A stretch of 64,000 bases of DNA from the NCBI GenBank assembly GCA_023392615.1, contig JAEVYT010000030.1:186001-250000 (forward strand), in the 5' to 3' direction. The stretch is from Bacillota bacterium. Lineage in GTDB: Bacteria; Bacillota; Clostridia; Lachnospirales; Lachnospiraceae. This document shows, piece after piece, positions 25,303 through 33,825 of the stretch. Each line of letters starts with the position of its first letter. Within the stretch, counting starts at the first letter, position 1. The translations under genes were made by a program, and so were the position numbers. The notes beneath the pieces are model-generated. The model did no database searches. It was not told where the DNA came from and saw only the letters and a list, made by a program, of their open reading frames with translations.

Positions 25303-25905
25303 ATGAGAAAAAAATCTCATATCTCACTTGCGAAGTTTTTAATGAACAACATGCAAGTACAGGATCTAAATGAACATAAAAAAGCTTTTTATATTGGAAG
25401 TATTTTACCAGATATCACCCCATCTTTCTTAACAAAAAGACATACCTTTGATGAAACAATAATTACATTGATTGAAGAAATTAGAAAAATTACAATAGAT
25501 TATGATTTTAAAAAAGGTATCAATGGATATTATGCAAGACATCTGGGCGTAATTACACATTATCTTTCGGATTATTGTACGTATCCTCATAATGATATTT
25601 ACGATGGTAATATAAAGGGTCATGTGACGTATGAAAAGGAGTTGAAGCACTCCCTTAAGGCTTACGTTAATCAAGAAAATAATCAGAGAGAACGACTTCA
25701 AAGACAGAGAAATTGTTCATTTGATGATATTATCTATCTGATCAAAAAAACACATGAGGAGTATTTAAAGGCGGTTAAGAATATTCATCAGGATATTCAC
25801 TTTATTATCGAATTATCTTATAAGGTTGTGGATGCGATTCTTTCCTTTTTGGAGAAATCTTTATATGAGTTACATAGCTCAAGACATTCTATGATGTATA
25901 GTTAA
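25303..25905 (+). CDS. Zinc-dependent phospholipase C family protein
   Basis: A 200-residue protein with the metal-ligand pattern of the Zn_dep_PLPC family. KSHISLAKF at the N-terminus, GSILPDITPS (residues ~31-40), HLGVITHYLSDYCTYPHN (~83-100) and GHVTYEKEL (~107-115) contain His and Asp in the expected order. There is no signal peptide, so it is probably cytoplasmic, unlike the secreted alpha-toxin. Small proteins of this kind are common in Lachnospiraceae and their substrate is unknown. An AAGGAGG site precedes the ATG, and a strong terminator follows directly. Confidence 0.8.
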   Translation: MRKKSHISLAKFLMNNMQVQDLNEHKKAFYIGSILPDITPSFLTKRHTFDETIITLIEEIRKITIDYDFKKGINGYYARHLGVITHYLSDYCTYPHNDIYDGNIKGHVTYEKELKHSLKAYVNQENNQRERLQRQRNCSFDDIIYLIKKTHEEYLKAVKNIHQDIHFIIELSYKVVDAILSFLEKSLYELHSSRHSMMYS

Positions 25906-25914
25906 GAAGCAAAT

Positions 25915-25958
25915 AACAACGATAACAAAACTTTAATGTTTTGTTATCGTTGTTTTAA
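25915..25958 (+). terminator. Intrinsic terminator
   Basis: A perfect 17-bp stem (25915-25931 with 25938-25954, AACAACGATAACAAAAC and its complement) has a 6-base loop and ends in TTTT. It closes the phospholipase-like gene. Confidence 0.9.
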
Positions 25959-26122
25959 TATTCAGAAAATTTTGAAAAAGTGTAGAAGGGTATGTATCTA
26001 CAGAGATATGGAACACTATCATGAAATCTTGTAGTTATGACTGCATCATACTATAATATTATAATATAATTATGTATGTGAGCACATTTATGGAGTGGAT
26101 CAAGCAAAGGAGGGCTTCACTT

Positions 26123-26767
26123 ATGATTCGTATTAAGGGTGAAGTGAAGGAAATTGATTATGATACGTTATTTGAACTGATAATGCCGTTTCTCGTAAGC
26201 TGGCTGTCGGATCAGAATAATAAATTCTATGGTTTAGTGACAAAATTGATTAGCAATCAGGGGAAACCGAATCGACTTTCCAAACTAATTGTATCTGCCA
26301 TGCCCAAAAAGACAGAATTGGCTGTATGGGCTCTTCCTCATTTTGATGAAATGTTAGTGGAATATATGAATCATATCACTAAAAAGAATGGAATTGTGGC
26401 ACGAGTAAGTGATTTGAAGGCGCAAACAATAGAAAGGAGTGGCAAGAAGATGCTACGAATTGAATTTTTGATTGATGAGGTTGATTATGAGAAGACCGCT
26501 GAAGATCTATTACCGATTATATTACAGCAGTTATCCGAGAAGGAGGATAGCAGCTCCAAACTTCCTAAATTGCTTTTAAGTCTTAAGAAGCTTCCAAGAC
26601 AGGTCTTGGGAGCAGCAGTAAGAGCAATTCCGAAGGAGCAAAGAGATGAAATTACCTGTTTATTTTTAAATGAATATAAGGAAGAGTTAACCGGTGTGTT
26701 GAATGACTTACTTCTTCAAAATAGTATCAAAGCAGAAGTACAGAATATTAAAATTGATACAAAATAA
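26123..26767 (+). CDS. Unknown protein made of two tandem homologous halves
   Basis: I do not recognise this 214-residue protein. The frame opens at 26072, but AAGGAGG before the ATG at 26123 and the start MIRIKGEVKEIDYD favour 26123. The two halves clearly resemble each other. IRIKGEVKEIDYDTLFELIMPFLVSWLS (N-half) matches LRIEFLIDEVDYEKTAEDLLPIILQQLS (C-half), and SKLIVSAMPKKTELAVWALPHFDEMLVEYM matches LGAAVRAIPKEQRDEITCLFLNEYKEEL. The halves end similarly, with NGIVARVSDLKAQTI and NSIKAEVQNIKIDT. Each unit is about 100 residues, a beta strand followed by amphipathic helices and a closing strand. No signal peptide or membrane segment is seen. It stands alone before an ABC exporter pair. Confidence 0.75.
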   Translation: MIRIKGEVKEIDYDTLFELIMPFLVSWLSDQNNKFYGLVTKLISNQGKPNRLSKLIVSAMPKKTELAVWALPHFDEMLVEYMNHITKKNGIVARVSDLKAQTIERSGKKMLRIEFLIDEVDYEKTAEDLLPIILQQLSEKEDSSSKLPKLLLSLKKLPRQVLGAAVRAIPKEQRDEITCLFLNEYKEELTGVLNDLLLQNSIKAEVQNIKIDTK

Positions 26768-26892
26768 ACAGATATTATACATTCCTGCTATTTTTTAATA
26801 ATTTTTTAATGTAATTTAACTCTTGTTATGGTAAAATATGGCGTAGTTAGTTATTAAAATAACAAGTGATTACAAAATAGGAGGATGTTTAC

Positions 26893-27810
26893 ATGGAATA
26901 TGTACTGCAAACCGATGGTTTGACGAAGCATTTTGGCAAAAAAGCAGCTGTCAATGGAATAAATCTGAATGTTCGTAGGGGAGATATTTATGGATTTATC
27001 GGAAGAAATGGTGCTGGAAAGACTACGTTAATTCGTATGGTTGCCGGATTGGCTCGTCCAACCAGTGGTAGCATAAGACTTTTTGAAGGGGACAATTTGG
27101 AAGAACAGCGGAAGAAAACAGGAACTATGATAGAAAATCCTGCGGTTTTTCCTCATATGACAGCAAAGCAAAATCTTGAATATTATTGCATATTATTCGG
27201 GCTTAATTCGAAAACAACGATTGATAATATGTTGACTTTAGTTGGGCTTTCGGGTACCGGCAAGAAAAAAGCAAAGAACTTCTCGCTGGGTATGAAGCAA
27301 AGACTTGCAATTGCAATCTCATTATTAGGTGATCCGGAATTCCTTATGTTAGATGAACCGATTAATGGACTTGATCCTTCAGGCATCAAGGAAATTCGTG
27401 AATTGATACTGAAATTGAATAAGGAGAGGGAGATAACAATTCTCATTTCTAGTCATATTCTTGGAGAGTTATCCAAGATGGCGACACGTTATGGTGTAAT
27501 CAATAATGGTGTTATGGTTACGGAATTTACAAATGAGGAACTGCAACAAAGATGTAAGGGTGAATTAGAGATTAAAGTGGATAATGTGATAGAAGCAAAG
27601 AAAATAATCTCTTCCATTGTTAATCCCGTAGCAATTGAAGTAGTAGATGATAACACATTACATATTCATGAAGATATGGATAAAGCGGGTGTTATCAATA
27701 TGGAACTTGCAAAGTGCGGAATCATTGTTAATTCAAGTTCTGTTGTCGGTCAGGATCTCGAAGCATATTTTATGCAGCTGATGGAAAGTACCGATAAGAC
27801 AATGAATTAA
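26893..27810 (+). CDS. ABC transporter ATP-binding protein, BcrA-like
   Basis: A 305-residue ATPase. Walker A is GRNGAGKTT (residues ~37-45), the signature is NFSLGMKQRLAIAISLLG, Walker B is FLMLDEPINGLD, and the switch region is ILISSHILGELS. The length, with an ~85-residue C-terminal extension, matches the bacitracin/lantibiotic-immunity BcrA group. Its partner permease follows 27 bases later. Such exporters often protect against peptide antibiotics; no bacteriocin gene is nearby, so the substrate is open. An AGGAGG site precedes the ATG. Confidence 0.92.
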   Translation: MEYVLQTDGLTKHFGKKAAVNGINLNVRRGDIYGFIGRNGAGKTTLIRMVAGLARPTSGSIRLFEGDNLEEQRKKTGTMIENPAVFPHMTAKQNLEYYCILFGLNSKTTIDNMLTLVGLSGTGKKKAKNFSLGMKQRLAIAISLLGDPEFLMLDEPINGLDPSGIKEIRELILKLNKEREITILISSHILGELSKMATRYGVINNGVMVTEFTNEELQQRCKGELEIKVDNVIEAKKIISSIVNPVAIEVVDDNTLHIHEDMDKAGVINMELAKCGIIVNSSSVVGQDLEAYFMQLMESTDKTMN

Positions 27811-27837
27811 TAATAGATAGGATGGAGGAATATTATA

Positions 27838-28614
27838 ATGTCAAAATTATTAAAATCGGATTTTTACCGACTGTTTCGTAGTAAATCATTTTATATATGT
27901 GGTTTTATTGGGGTAGCATTATTTAATTTAAGTATAATCGGACTTTATTATGCAACTAAAATGATGGCTGATCAGACTGGGAATATATCAGCAATAGCGA
28001 ATTATACCGGAATACTATATGGAATCAGTGCATTTGCTGATATGGATAATCAGATTATTCTATCAATAATTTTGGGTATGTTTGTGACCTCTGAGTTTTC
28101 CCACGGTACGATGAAGAATTCAGTATCCAAAGGGTTTTCCAGAATTTCAATCTATTTTTCAAAATTAATAACTATGGTTGTTGCCAGTTATATCGTACTA
28201 CTTGTAACATTTGTTACAGGTGTAATTAGCGGAAGCTTAGTAACTGGAAAAATTGGTGATTTTTCAAAAACTCCTGTGGTAGAATATGCAAAGATGGTTA
28301 GTGTTGAGTTGATTTTATATGCAGCTTTCGCAGCTTTACTTGTATTTGTTGGATTTTTGATACGTAATTTAGGAGGAGTAATTGCAATTAATATAATAGG
28401 TGTGACAATGTTTATTCCTATCCTATGTAATTTACTACAAATGTTCACGAACAATAAAGTGATGTTTACTTACGCAAGCTTGAGGGATAACATGTCAGTG
28501 TTGATTTCGGGTACGGAGCCCGACTATATGCGCACTATTTTCGTAGCAGTTATATACTTGGTAATCTCAACTGGGATTGGAATATTAGCTTTCACTAAAA
28601 CTGATGTAAAATAA
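27838..28614 (+). CDS. ABC-2 type permease, partner of the BcrA-like ATPase
   Basis: A 258-residue integral membrane protein with six hydrophobic segments, beginning with the typical MSKLLKSDFYRLFRSKSFYI cytoplasmic lead. The segment FVTSEFSHGTMKNSVSKGFSRISIYFSKL is the usual ABC-2 loop between membrane spans. It is translated from GGAGG and forms a two-gene exporter with the ATPase upstream. A hairpin with a 20-bp perfect stem follows 14 bases after its stop. Confidence 0.9.
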   Translation: MSKLLKSDFYRLFRSKSFYICGFIGVALFNLSIIGLYYATKMMADQTGNISAIANYTGILYGISAFADMDNQIILSIILGMFVTSEFSHGTMKNSVSKGFSRISIYFSKLITMVVASYIVLLVTFVTGVISGSLVTGKIGDFSKTPVVEYAKMVSVELILYAAFAALLVFVGFLIRNLGGVIAINIIGVTMFIPILCNLLQMFTNNKVMFTYASLRDNMSVLISGTEPDYMRTIFVAVIYLVISTGIGILAFTKTDVK

Positions 28615-28628
28615 ATAATGACCTTAAT

Positions 28629-28684
28629 AATCCCGCTAAATGTATTTGTGTTGCATAATCCCGCCAAATACATTTAGCGGGATT
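28629..28684 (+). terminator. Long-stem hairpin after the ABC exporter
   Basis: A 20-bp perfect inverted repeat (28629-28648 with 28665-28684, AATCCCGCTAAATG... and complement). The 16-base loop ends with another copy of AATCCCGC (28657-28664). There is no good T run, so termination is probable but not certain. Confidence 0.65.
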
Positions 28685-28860
28685 ACTTCATACACCTCGA
28701 GTAATCTATGTCTTCCTAAATGATAGATTATAAAAAATAACTATAGTAAACATTCTTGCAAAATTAATACAAAGTTCACTTAAGAAACAGCATAGCATAT
28801 ATTATTATGAAGTTTTGAATTGTCGTGGGATTAATAAAGTCCATGGCAGAATGGAGTATT

Positions 28861-30144
28861 ATGCAGATTCATATAGTGAAAGCAGGAGATACTATGGCTT
28901 CCATTGCTAATCAGTATGGAGTATCTGCTGAGAGGATTATTATTGAAAATGAGCTTCCGAATCCGGATAATCTTCTTGTCGGTCAAAGTATAGGGATTCG
29001 AACACCAAATACCGTATACACAGTAGCGGCTGGAGATACGGTATTTGGGATTGCACAAAGGTATGGCGTGGAGCCGAATCTAATTTATCAAAACAATCCT
29101 CAGGTTGCTGGAAGACAGGGACTGGTCCCGGGAGAGGTTATTGTGATAACGTATGCAAATGAAGAGAAGATAGATACAGTCGTAACGAATGGGTATGCAT
29201 ATCCGTTTATTGACAGGGCAGTTCTGCGAAAAACATTACCGTTTCTGACTTATCTATCCTTATTTACCTATGGATTTACGCCGACCGGTGAATTAGTTCC
29301 GATAGAGGATACGGAACTAATTGCCATAGCAAAAGAATTTGGGGTAGCACCAATTATGGTGCTAGCGCCAATGGATGCTCAGGGTAATTTTAGCAGTGAA
29401 AGCGCACATGCCATGTTTACAAATGCGGAAGCTCAGACGAATTTGATCAATAATTTGGTTACTGCATTACAAGCGAAGGGATATGCTGGTATTGATATTG
29501 ATTTTGAGTTTATATTGCCTGAGGATAGACAGCTATTTATTAATTTTGTATCGGCAGTGAACACCGCTCTAAATAATATAGGACTAATTACATTAGTCGC
29601 ACTTGCCCCTAAAACTTCAGGTGAGATGAAAGGCCTTCTTTATGAAGCACATGATTATGAAGCAATCGGAGCAATCGCAGACGAGGTTCTTTTGATGACA
29701 TATGAATGGGGTTATACCTATGGCCCCCCCATGGCAACCTCCCCGATTAATAATATGCGAAGGGTATTGCAATATGGCGTATCAGTAATTGATCCAGATA
29801 AAATATTAATGGGGACTCCAAACTATGCTTATGATTGGCCGCTACCATTCGTACAGGGCACAACGTCTGCCCAGTCCTTAGGAAACCAGGAAGCTATCAT
29901 TCGAGCAGCCAGTTATGGCGTACCGATTCAATTCGACGAGGAGGCACAATCTCCCTTTTATAATTATACAACAGCTGAGGGCGTAGCACACGTGGTATGG
30001 TTTGATGATGTCAGAAGTATGAATGCTAAACTACGTCTTATCCCGGAGTTTAATCTAAATGGGTCTGGAGTATGGCAGGTCATGAGATATTTCCCCGGAC
30101 TTTGGATGAATATGTCTTCTTTATTCAATATCACAAAAGTATAA
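28861..30144 (+). CDS. LysM-GH18 peptidoglycan hydrolase, YaaH/SleL-type spore cortex-lytic enzyme
   Basis: About 427 residues, the length of Bacillus YaaH. Two LysM domains (residues ~2-46, IVKAGDTMASIANQYGV; ~50-96, YTVAAGDTVFGIAQRYGV) bind glycan. A GH18 catalytic domain follows (~105-425), with the catalytic motif DIDFEF at ~217-222 (GYAGIDIDFEFIL) and LMTYEWGY. SleL/YaaH acts as an N-acetylglucosaminidase on spore cortex fragments during germination, and no signal peptide is expected for that route. Starts at 28825 and 28843 are also open, but the LysM-first start at 28861 (after GGAG) fits homologues. It supports the spore-forming nature of the host. Confidence 0.88.
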   Translation: MQIHIVKAGDTMASIANQYGVSAERIIIENELPNPDNLLVGQSIGIRTPNTVYTVAAGDTVFGIAQRYGVEPNLIYQNNPQVAGRQGLVPGEVIVITYANEEKIDTVVTNGYAYPFIDRAVLRKTLPFLTYLSLFTYGFTPTGELVPIEDTELIAIAKEFGVAPIMVLAPMDAQGNFSSESAHAMFTNAEAQTNLINNLVTALQAKGYAGIDIDFEFILPEDRQLFINFVSAVNTALNNIGLITLVALAPKTSGEMKGLLYEAHDYEAIGAIADEVLLMTYEWGYTYGPPMATSPINNMRRVLQYGVSVIDPDKILMGTPNYAYDWPLPFVQGTTSAQSLGNQEAIIRAASYGVPIQFDEEAQSPFYNYTTAEGVAHVVWFDDVRSMNAKLRLIPEFNLNGSGVWQVMRYFPGLWMNMSSLFNITKV

Positions 30145-30301
30145 GTATGCATCGATAGTTTTTTATTTACAAAGTAATTCAGTCAGTTTATAATTACAAT
30201 TGTGTTCCCTACTTATGTAAATGGGAATATTATCCATTGCATTGATATCCAAAGAGAAAAAAGATACTGTAGGTATCGGAAAATAGCTGATTGGAGGATT
30301 T

Positions 30302-30835
30302 ATGAAGAATAAAATAGTGAAAGAAATTATTAGTTGGATTCTGGTCTTTGTATGTGCGATTGCATTGGCCACATTCATTAATAAGGTTATCATACTGAAG
30401 GTTGAGGTTCCCACCGGATCTATGGAAAAAACGATAATGACTGGAGATCGGGTAATCACCTCAAGACTATCATACTTGTTTTCTGATCCTAAAAGAGGAG
30501 ATATTATAGTATTCCCATTTCCTGATAATGAAAAAGTTGATTATATCAAACGAATTATTGGTCTTCCGGGTGAAACAATTGAAGGAAAAGATGGCTATGT
30601 ATATATTGATGGAAAGAAACTGGAAGAAAAGTATGTGACTTCAACCCTTGATGAGGATTTCGGCCCCTATGTTATTCCGAAGGATTCTTATTTTATGATG
30701 GGAGACCACAGAGAGATCTCTGAGGATGCAAGATACTGGAAGAATAAATTCGTTAAAAGAAATAAGATTATTGGAAAAGCTATTTTGAAATATCCACACA
30801 TAAAATGGCTAAATCATAATGTTTATAACAAGTAA
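30302..30835 (+). CDS. lepB: Signal peptidase I
   Basis: A 177-residue type I signal peptidase (EC 3.4.21.89) of Gram-positive length. One N-terminal membrane anchor spans residues ~9-27. The catalytic serine is Ser40 in VPTGSMEKTI, and the general-base lysine is Lys83 in YIKRIIGLPGE. The box E-like MMGDHREISEDARYW is intact, with SEDAR where SxDSR is usual. It removes signal peptides of exported proteins at the outer face of the membrane. It has its own GGAGG site and a strong downstream terminator. Confidence 0.95.
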   Translation: MKNKIVKEIISWILVFVCAIALATFINKVIILKVEVPTGSMEKTIMTGDRVITSRLSYLFSDPKRGDIIVFPFPDNEKVDYIKRIIGLPGETIEGKDGYVYIDGKKLEEKYVTSTLDEDFGPYVIPKDSYFMMGDHREISEDARYWKNKFVKRNKIIGKAILKYPHIKWLNHNVYNK

Positions 30836-30840
30836 TAATT

Positions 30841-30879
30841 AGCCCGAGGGAATATGTGATTTATTTCCTCGGGCTGTTT
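30841..30879 (+). terminator. Intrinsic terminator after lepB
   Basis: A 9-bp GC-rich stem (AGCCCGAGG at 30841-30849 with CCTCGGGCT at 30867-30875) is followed by GTTTT. Confidence 0.85.
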
Positions 30880-30932
30880 TGATTTAAAAACAAGTTATAA
30901 TATTTTTTAGGATAATTAATCTATAAAAACAG

Positions 30933-31054
30933 GGAGATAATTTTTTATAAGTTAATTTAATTAATAGAAATAGGTTGATAATTTTTTAGTAAGCTAATTT
31001 AATAAATAGAAATAGGTTAAAATTGTTTTTTAGTTAATTTAATCAATAGAATTA
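30933..31054. repeat. Three imperfect tandem repeats of about 41 bp
   Basis: Copies at 30933-30972, 30973-31014 and 31015-31054 share the pattern GGttgATAATTTTTTAgt..TTAATTTAATnAATAGAAATA. Partial copies appear on both sides. The unit is highly AT-rich and lies between the ends of lepB (plus) and the hydrogenase operon (minus), so it is in a converging, probably untranslated region. No coding capacity was seen. Confidence 0.7.
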
Positions 31055-31120
31055 GATTAAAGATTGTATGAAGGAAGCTAACTTTATAGTAACAGGTTAT
31101 TCGTTACGTGATTAATTTTA

Positions 31121-32548
31121 CTATGGCTGATAAGGAGCGATAGCGCCAAGGACTGTTTTTTCGAGCGCTTCCTTACCATATTGGTCAATCTCATTTTTAT
31201 TGCGATCACCGTGCGTCAGACAACCTGCTCCGCCAATACAACCGCCGCTACAAGCCATACCTTCAATAAAATTATTCGGTAGAACATTCTTGGAAGCTTT
31301 TAATAATGCGGTACGACAAGCTTCAATTCCATCACATGCGATCGGGTTAAACTTAAAATCCTCATGTCCCTTCTCTTTTAGTACTTCTTTGACCGCTTCG
31401 GATAATCCACCGCTACGTGCGAAGATTCGTCCAAAATAGGAAGCATTATCTAAGATATCCTCAGGTAGATTTTCCATATTGATACCCATGCTATCAATCA
31501 GTGCTTGCAATTCTTCAAAGGTGATTACACTATCGACATAGGGGGCTACCTCAGGATTACTCATCTCCATCTTCTTTGCGGTACAGGGTCCAATGAAGAT
31601 AACTTTTGAAGTTGGGTCAGTCTTTTTAATGTATTTTGCAATCATAGCCATTGGAGAAAGGTTGTGTGAAATATGCTTTGCCAATGCCGGAAATTGCTTT
31701 TTGATATAATCTACAAATGCAGGGCAGCAGGAACTTGTTAAAAAGCCTTTTTCCAATAATTCGTCTGCTTCAGAACTAGTAACCATATCTGCACCGAGAG
31801 CAGCCTCCACGACACTGTGAAAGCCTAGTCTTTTTATTGCGGTGATTACCTGACCCAGCTTTACATATTTAAACTGACTTCCAATGGAAGGGGCTATAAC
31901 TGCATATAATTTATATTTTGTGTTACTTTTACTTGCCTTGATCATATCAACAACATTTACAATATAGGATTTGTCCATAATTGCTCCAAAAGGACATTGG
32001 TAAACACATGCTCCACAGGAGATACATTTATTATTATCTATTATTGCCTTTTTATTATCATCCATGCTAATGGCTTTTACTTTGCAGGCATTTTGGCAAG
32101 GACGTTTATGGTTTGTAATTGCGCTGAAGGGACAGACGGAGGCACATTTTCCACATTCCACACATTTATCGTGATCAATGATCGCCTTCTGATTACGATC
32201 AAATGTGATGGCACCCATTTTACACACTTCTTCACAACGATGTGCAATACAGCCTCTACATGCGTCCGAAACCTCATAGCCTCCCACCGGACATTCATCA
32301 CATGCAATGTCAAGAACTTCTATAACATTTGGATTTTCGGCGTTACCACCCATTGCTAGATTAATTCTTTCGCCCACAATTGCACGCTCCTTATAAATAC
32401 AGCAACGCATGGTGGCTGTCTGACCATCAACGATAGTTTGCGGAATGTTATAAAGTGCATGATGTAAATCATTATAGAATGCTGATGTTGAAACTTCTTT
32501 TAATACTCTATATTTTAAATACTGAACCTTGGTGTCAAATTTACCCAT
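31121..32548 (-). CDS. Monomeric group-B-type [FeFe] hydrogenase
   Basis: A 475-residue iron-only hydrogenase. The N-terminal half holds ferredoxin-type cysteine clusters (C83, C86, C97, C100, C105, C109, then CVECGKCASVCP at 129-140 and CISCGACVYQCP at 175-186). The H-cluster domain has the three expected motifs: TSSCCPAFVDY (C274/C275, the Pro-Ala-Phe variant of group B), FIGPCTAKKMEM (C322), and EGMACSGGCIGGAGC near the C-terminus. It reduces protons to H2 or oxidises H2 with ferredoxin. It is the last gene of the minus-strand operon. Maturation genes hydE/F/G are not in the window. Confidence 0.92.
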   Translation of the reverse strand: MGKFDTKVQYLKYRVLKEVSTSAFYNDLHHALYNIPQTIVDGQTATMRCCIYKERAIVGERINLAMGGNAENPNVIEVLDIACDECPVGGYEVSDACRGCIAHRCEEVCKMGAITFDRNQKAIIDHDKCVECGKCASVCPFSAITNHKRPCQNACKVKAISMDDNKKAIIDNNKCISCGACVYQCPFGAIMDKSYIVNVVDMIKASKSNTKYKLYAVIAPSIGSQFKYVKLGQVITAIKRLGFHSVVEAALGADMVTSSEADELLEKGFLTSSCCPAFVDYIKKQFPALAKHISHNLSPMAMIAKYIKKTDPTSKVIFIGPCTAKKMEMSNPEVAPYVDSVITFEELQALIDSMGINMENLPEDILDNASYFGRIFARSGGLSEAVKEVLKEKGHEDFKFNPIACDGIEACRTALLKASKNVLPNNFIEGMACSGGCIGGAGCLTHGDRNKNEIDQYGKEALEKTVLGAIAPYQP

Positions 32549-32652
32549 ATGTTTACCTTTCCGGACATGTCATAAACATTACGACATATACCTAACTAGC
32601 AGTAATTATAGAATTTATATACTATACTGAACTAATTTTTTATGTTAAATGA

Positions 32653-33825
32653 TTAATAATATGTAACTTGAATTCGTTTTCCAATCTTGCGCAAGCATTC
32701 CGATAATTCATCAATTAATCTCATTTTTATACTAAAATTAATCGGTAGTGTTGGATTTTGATGAGCAGGGTTGATCGCTTTACCTACATAAAAATTAATA
32801 TCTGTGGCTTCCTCAAATAGCAGTTTAGCAATAAGCGAAGCTGCATCTTGGCGATAACCCCATTGTGCGTAGCAAGCATTGTCCTCCAGATAATTCTTCG
32901 CATAATAGAGTACGCGATTAATGGTGATGACTCCTTCTGTTACAAGATCAACTCCTGGTATCTTAGCAATTGGAGGTATCTCATTATCATGATATTCAAA
33001 ACCAGTACTGATTTCTTTACCTAGATATTCTGCTGCAAGAGAGGAAGTAGTCCCTCCGCATACAACATGTTTTCCATCTTGATTAAAAAACTTAGATAGC
33101 ATATCTTCTAAATCTTCTGGATTGGAGGGGGGACCGATCAGTAAATTGATAAGCTGCCTCTTTCTGATTTTTACAGCAGCAATAGTGGTATCATCGCCCG
33201 GAGCTTGCCCGTATAACTGAGCACATTGTTCCAATAATATGGTTGAGACCATCTTAGGTGAATAATTCTCTTCATACATTAATTCAAGGAATTCAATTAT
33301 GTTATCTCTTTGCCATCCAAAATTGAAGGTTTTACCGACTCCGGCATAGATTGCACCATCACTCATCGATATTAACATATCACCGGGTAAAAGCTCTAGT
33401 TTCGATTGGAAAATTTTCTTATCTCCAAGCTGGATTTGATTCATTTCATACTCACAGTTCACACCATCACGCATTAAAATCACCTGAGGATTATCATACT
33501 GAATTACTTCAGCTATTTTATTATCAACAACATGTATGATGGTAAAGGTTGAATAGGCGATACCGCGCTTCTCGCAAACTGGGAGTGTGGATGCTACCGT
33601 TGCAACACAATCTTCAATACTCATATGGTTTGCCATCATGGTAGATATGATTTTTGAAGTTAGTGTGGATAGTATATTTGCTTTTACACCGCTGCCTAAA
33701 CCGTCAGCTAGAACCATAACGATCGATTTATCATTACCTTCAGCAACCTCAACATGATCACCGCATAACTGCTCACCATGTTTGTTAATGCTGAGATAGC
33801 CTACATCGGTACAAAGACTATTCAT
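32653..33825 (-). CDS. SpoIIE-type PP2C serine phosphatase linked to hydrogenase genes
   Basis: A 390-residue protein. The first ~225 residues form a PPM/SpoIIE phosphatase domain, with metal-binding aspartates in VLADGLGSGVKAN (~38-50), ISMSDGAIYAG and GQAPGDDTTIAAV. The C-terminal ~160 residues (from about LLIGPPSNPEDLEDML) form an unrecognised domain with a GGTTSS motif. Its start overlaps the end of the sensory hydrogenase gene by 8 bases, so the two are translationally coupled. Phosphatases of this kind are repeatedly found with PAS-containing hydrogenases, which suggests a signalling output of hydrogen or redox sensing. The substrate protein is unknown. Confidence 0.87.
   Translation of the reverse strand: MNSLCTDVGYLSINKHGEQLCGDHVEVAEGNDKSIVMVLADGLGSGVKANILSTLTSKIISTMMANHMSIEDCVATVASTLPVCEKRGIAYSTFTIIHVVDNKIAEVIQYDNPQVILMRDGVNCEYEMNQIQLGDKKIFQSKLELLPGDMLISMSDGAIYAGVGKTFNFGWQRDNIIEFLELMYEENYSPKMVSTILLEQCAQLYGQAPGDDTTIAAVKIRKRQLINLLIGPPSNPEDLEDMLSKFFNQDGKHVVCGGTTSSLAAEYLGKEISTGFEYHDNEIPPIAKIPGVDLVTEGVITINRVLYYAKNYLEDNACYAQWGYRQDAASLIAKLLFEEATDINFYVGKAINPAHQNPTLPINFSIKMRLIDELSECLRKIGKRIQVTYY

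Noticed and set aside
28629..28684. Mobile palindrome interpretation of the 20-bp hairpin after the BcrA-like exporter
   Set aside because: Short loop and position immediately after the last gene fit an ordinary terminator better, although the T run is poor.
31997..32359. 120-codon open frame opposite the hydrogenase gene
   Set aside because: Antisense shadow of the ferredoxin-domain cysteine repeats; no start signal and a Cys/Phe-rich nonsense product.
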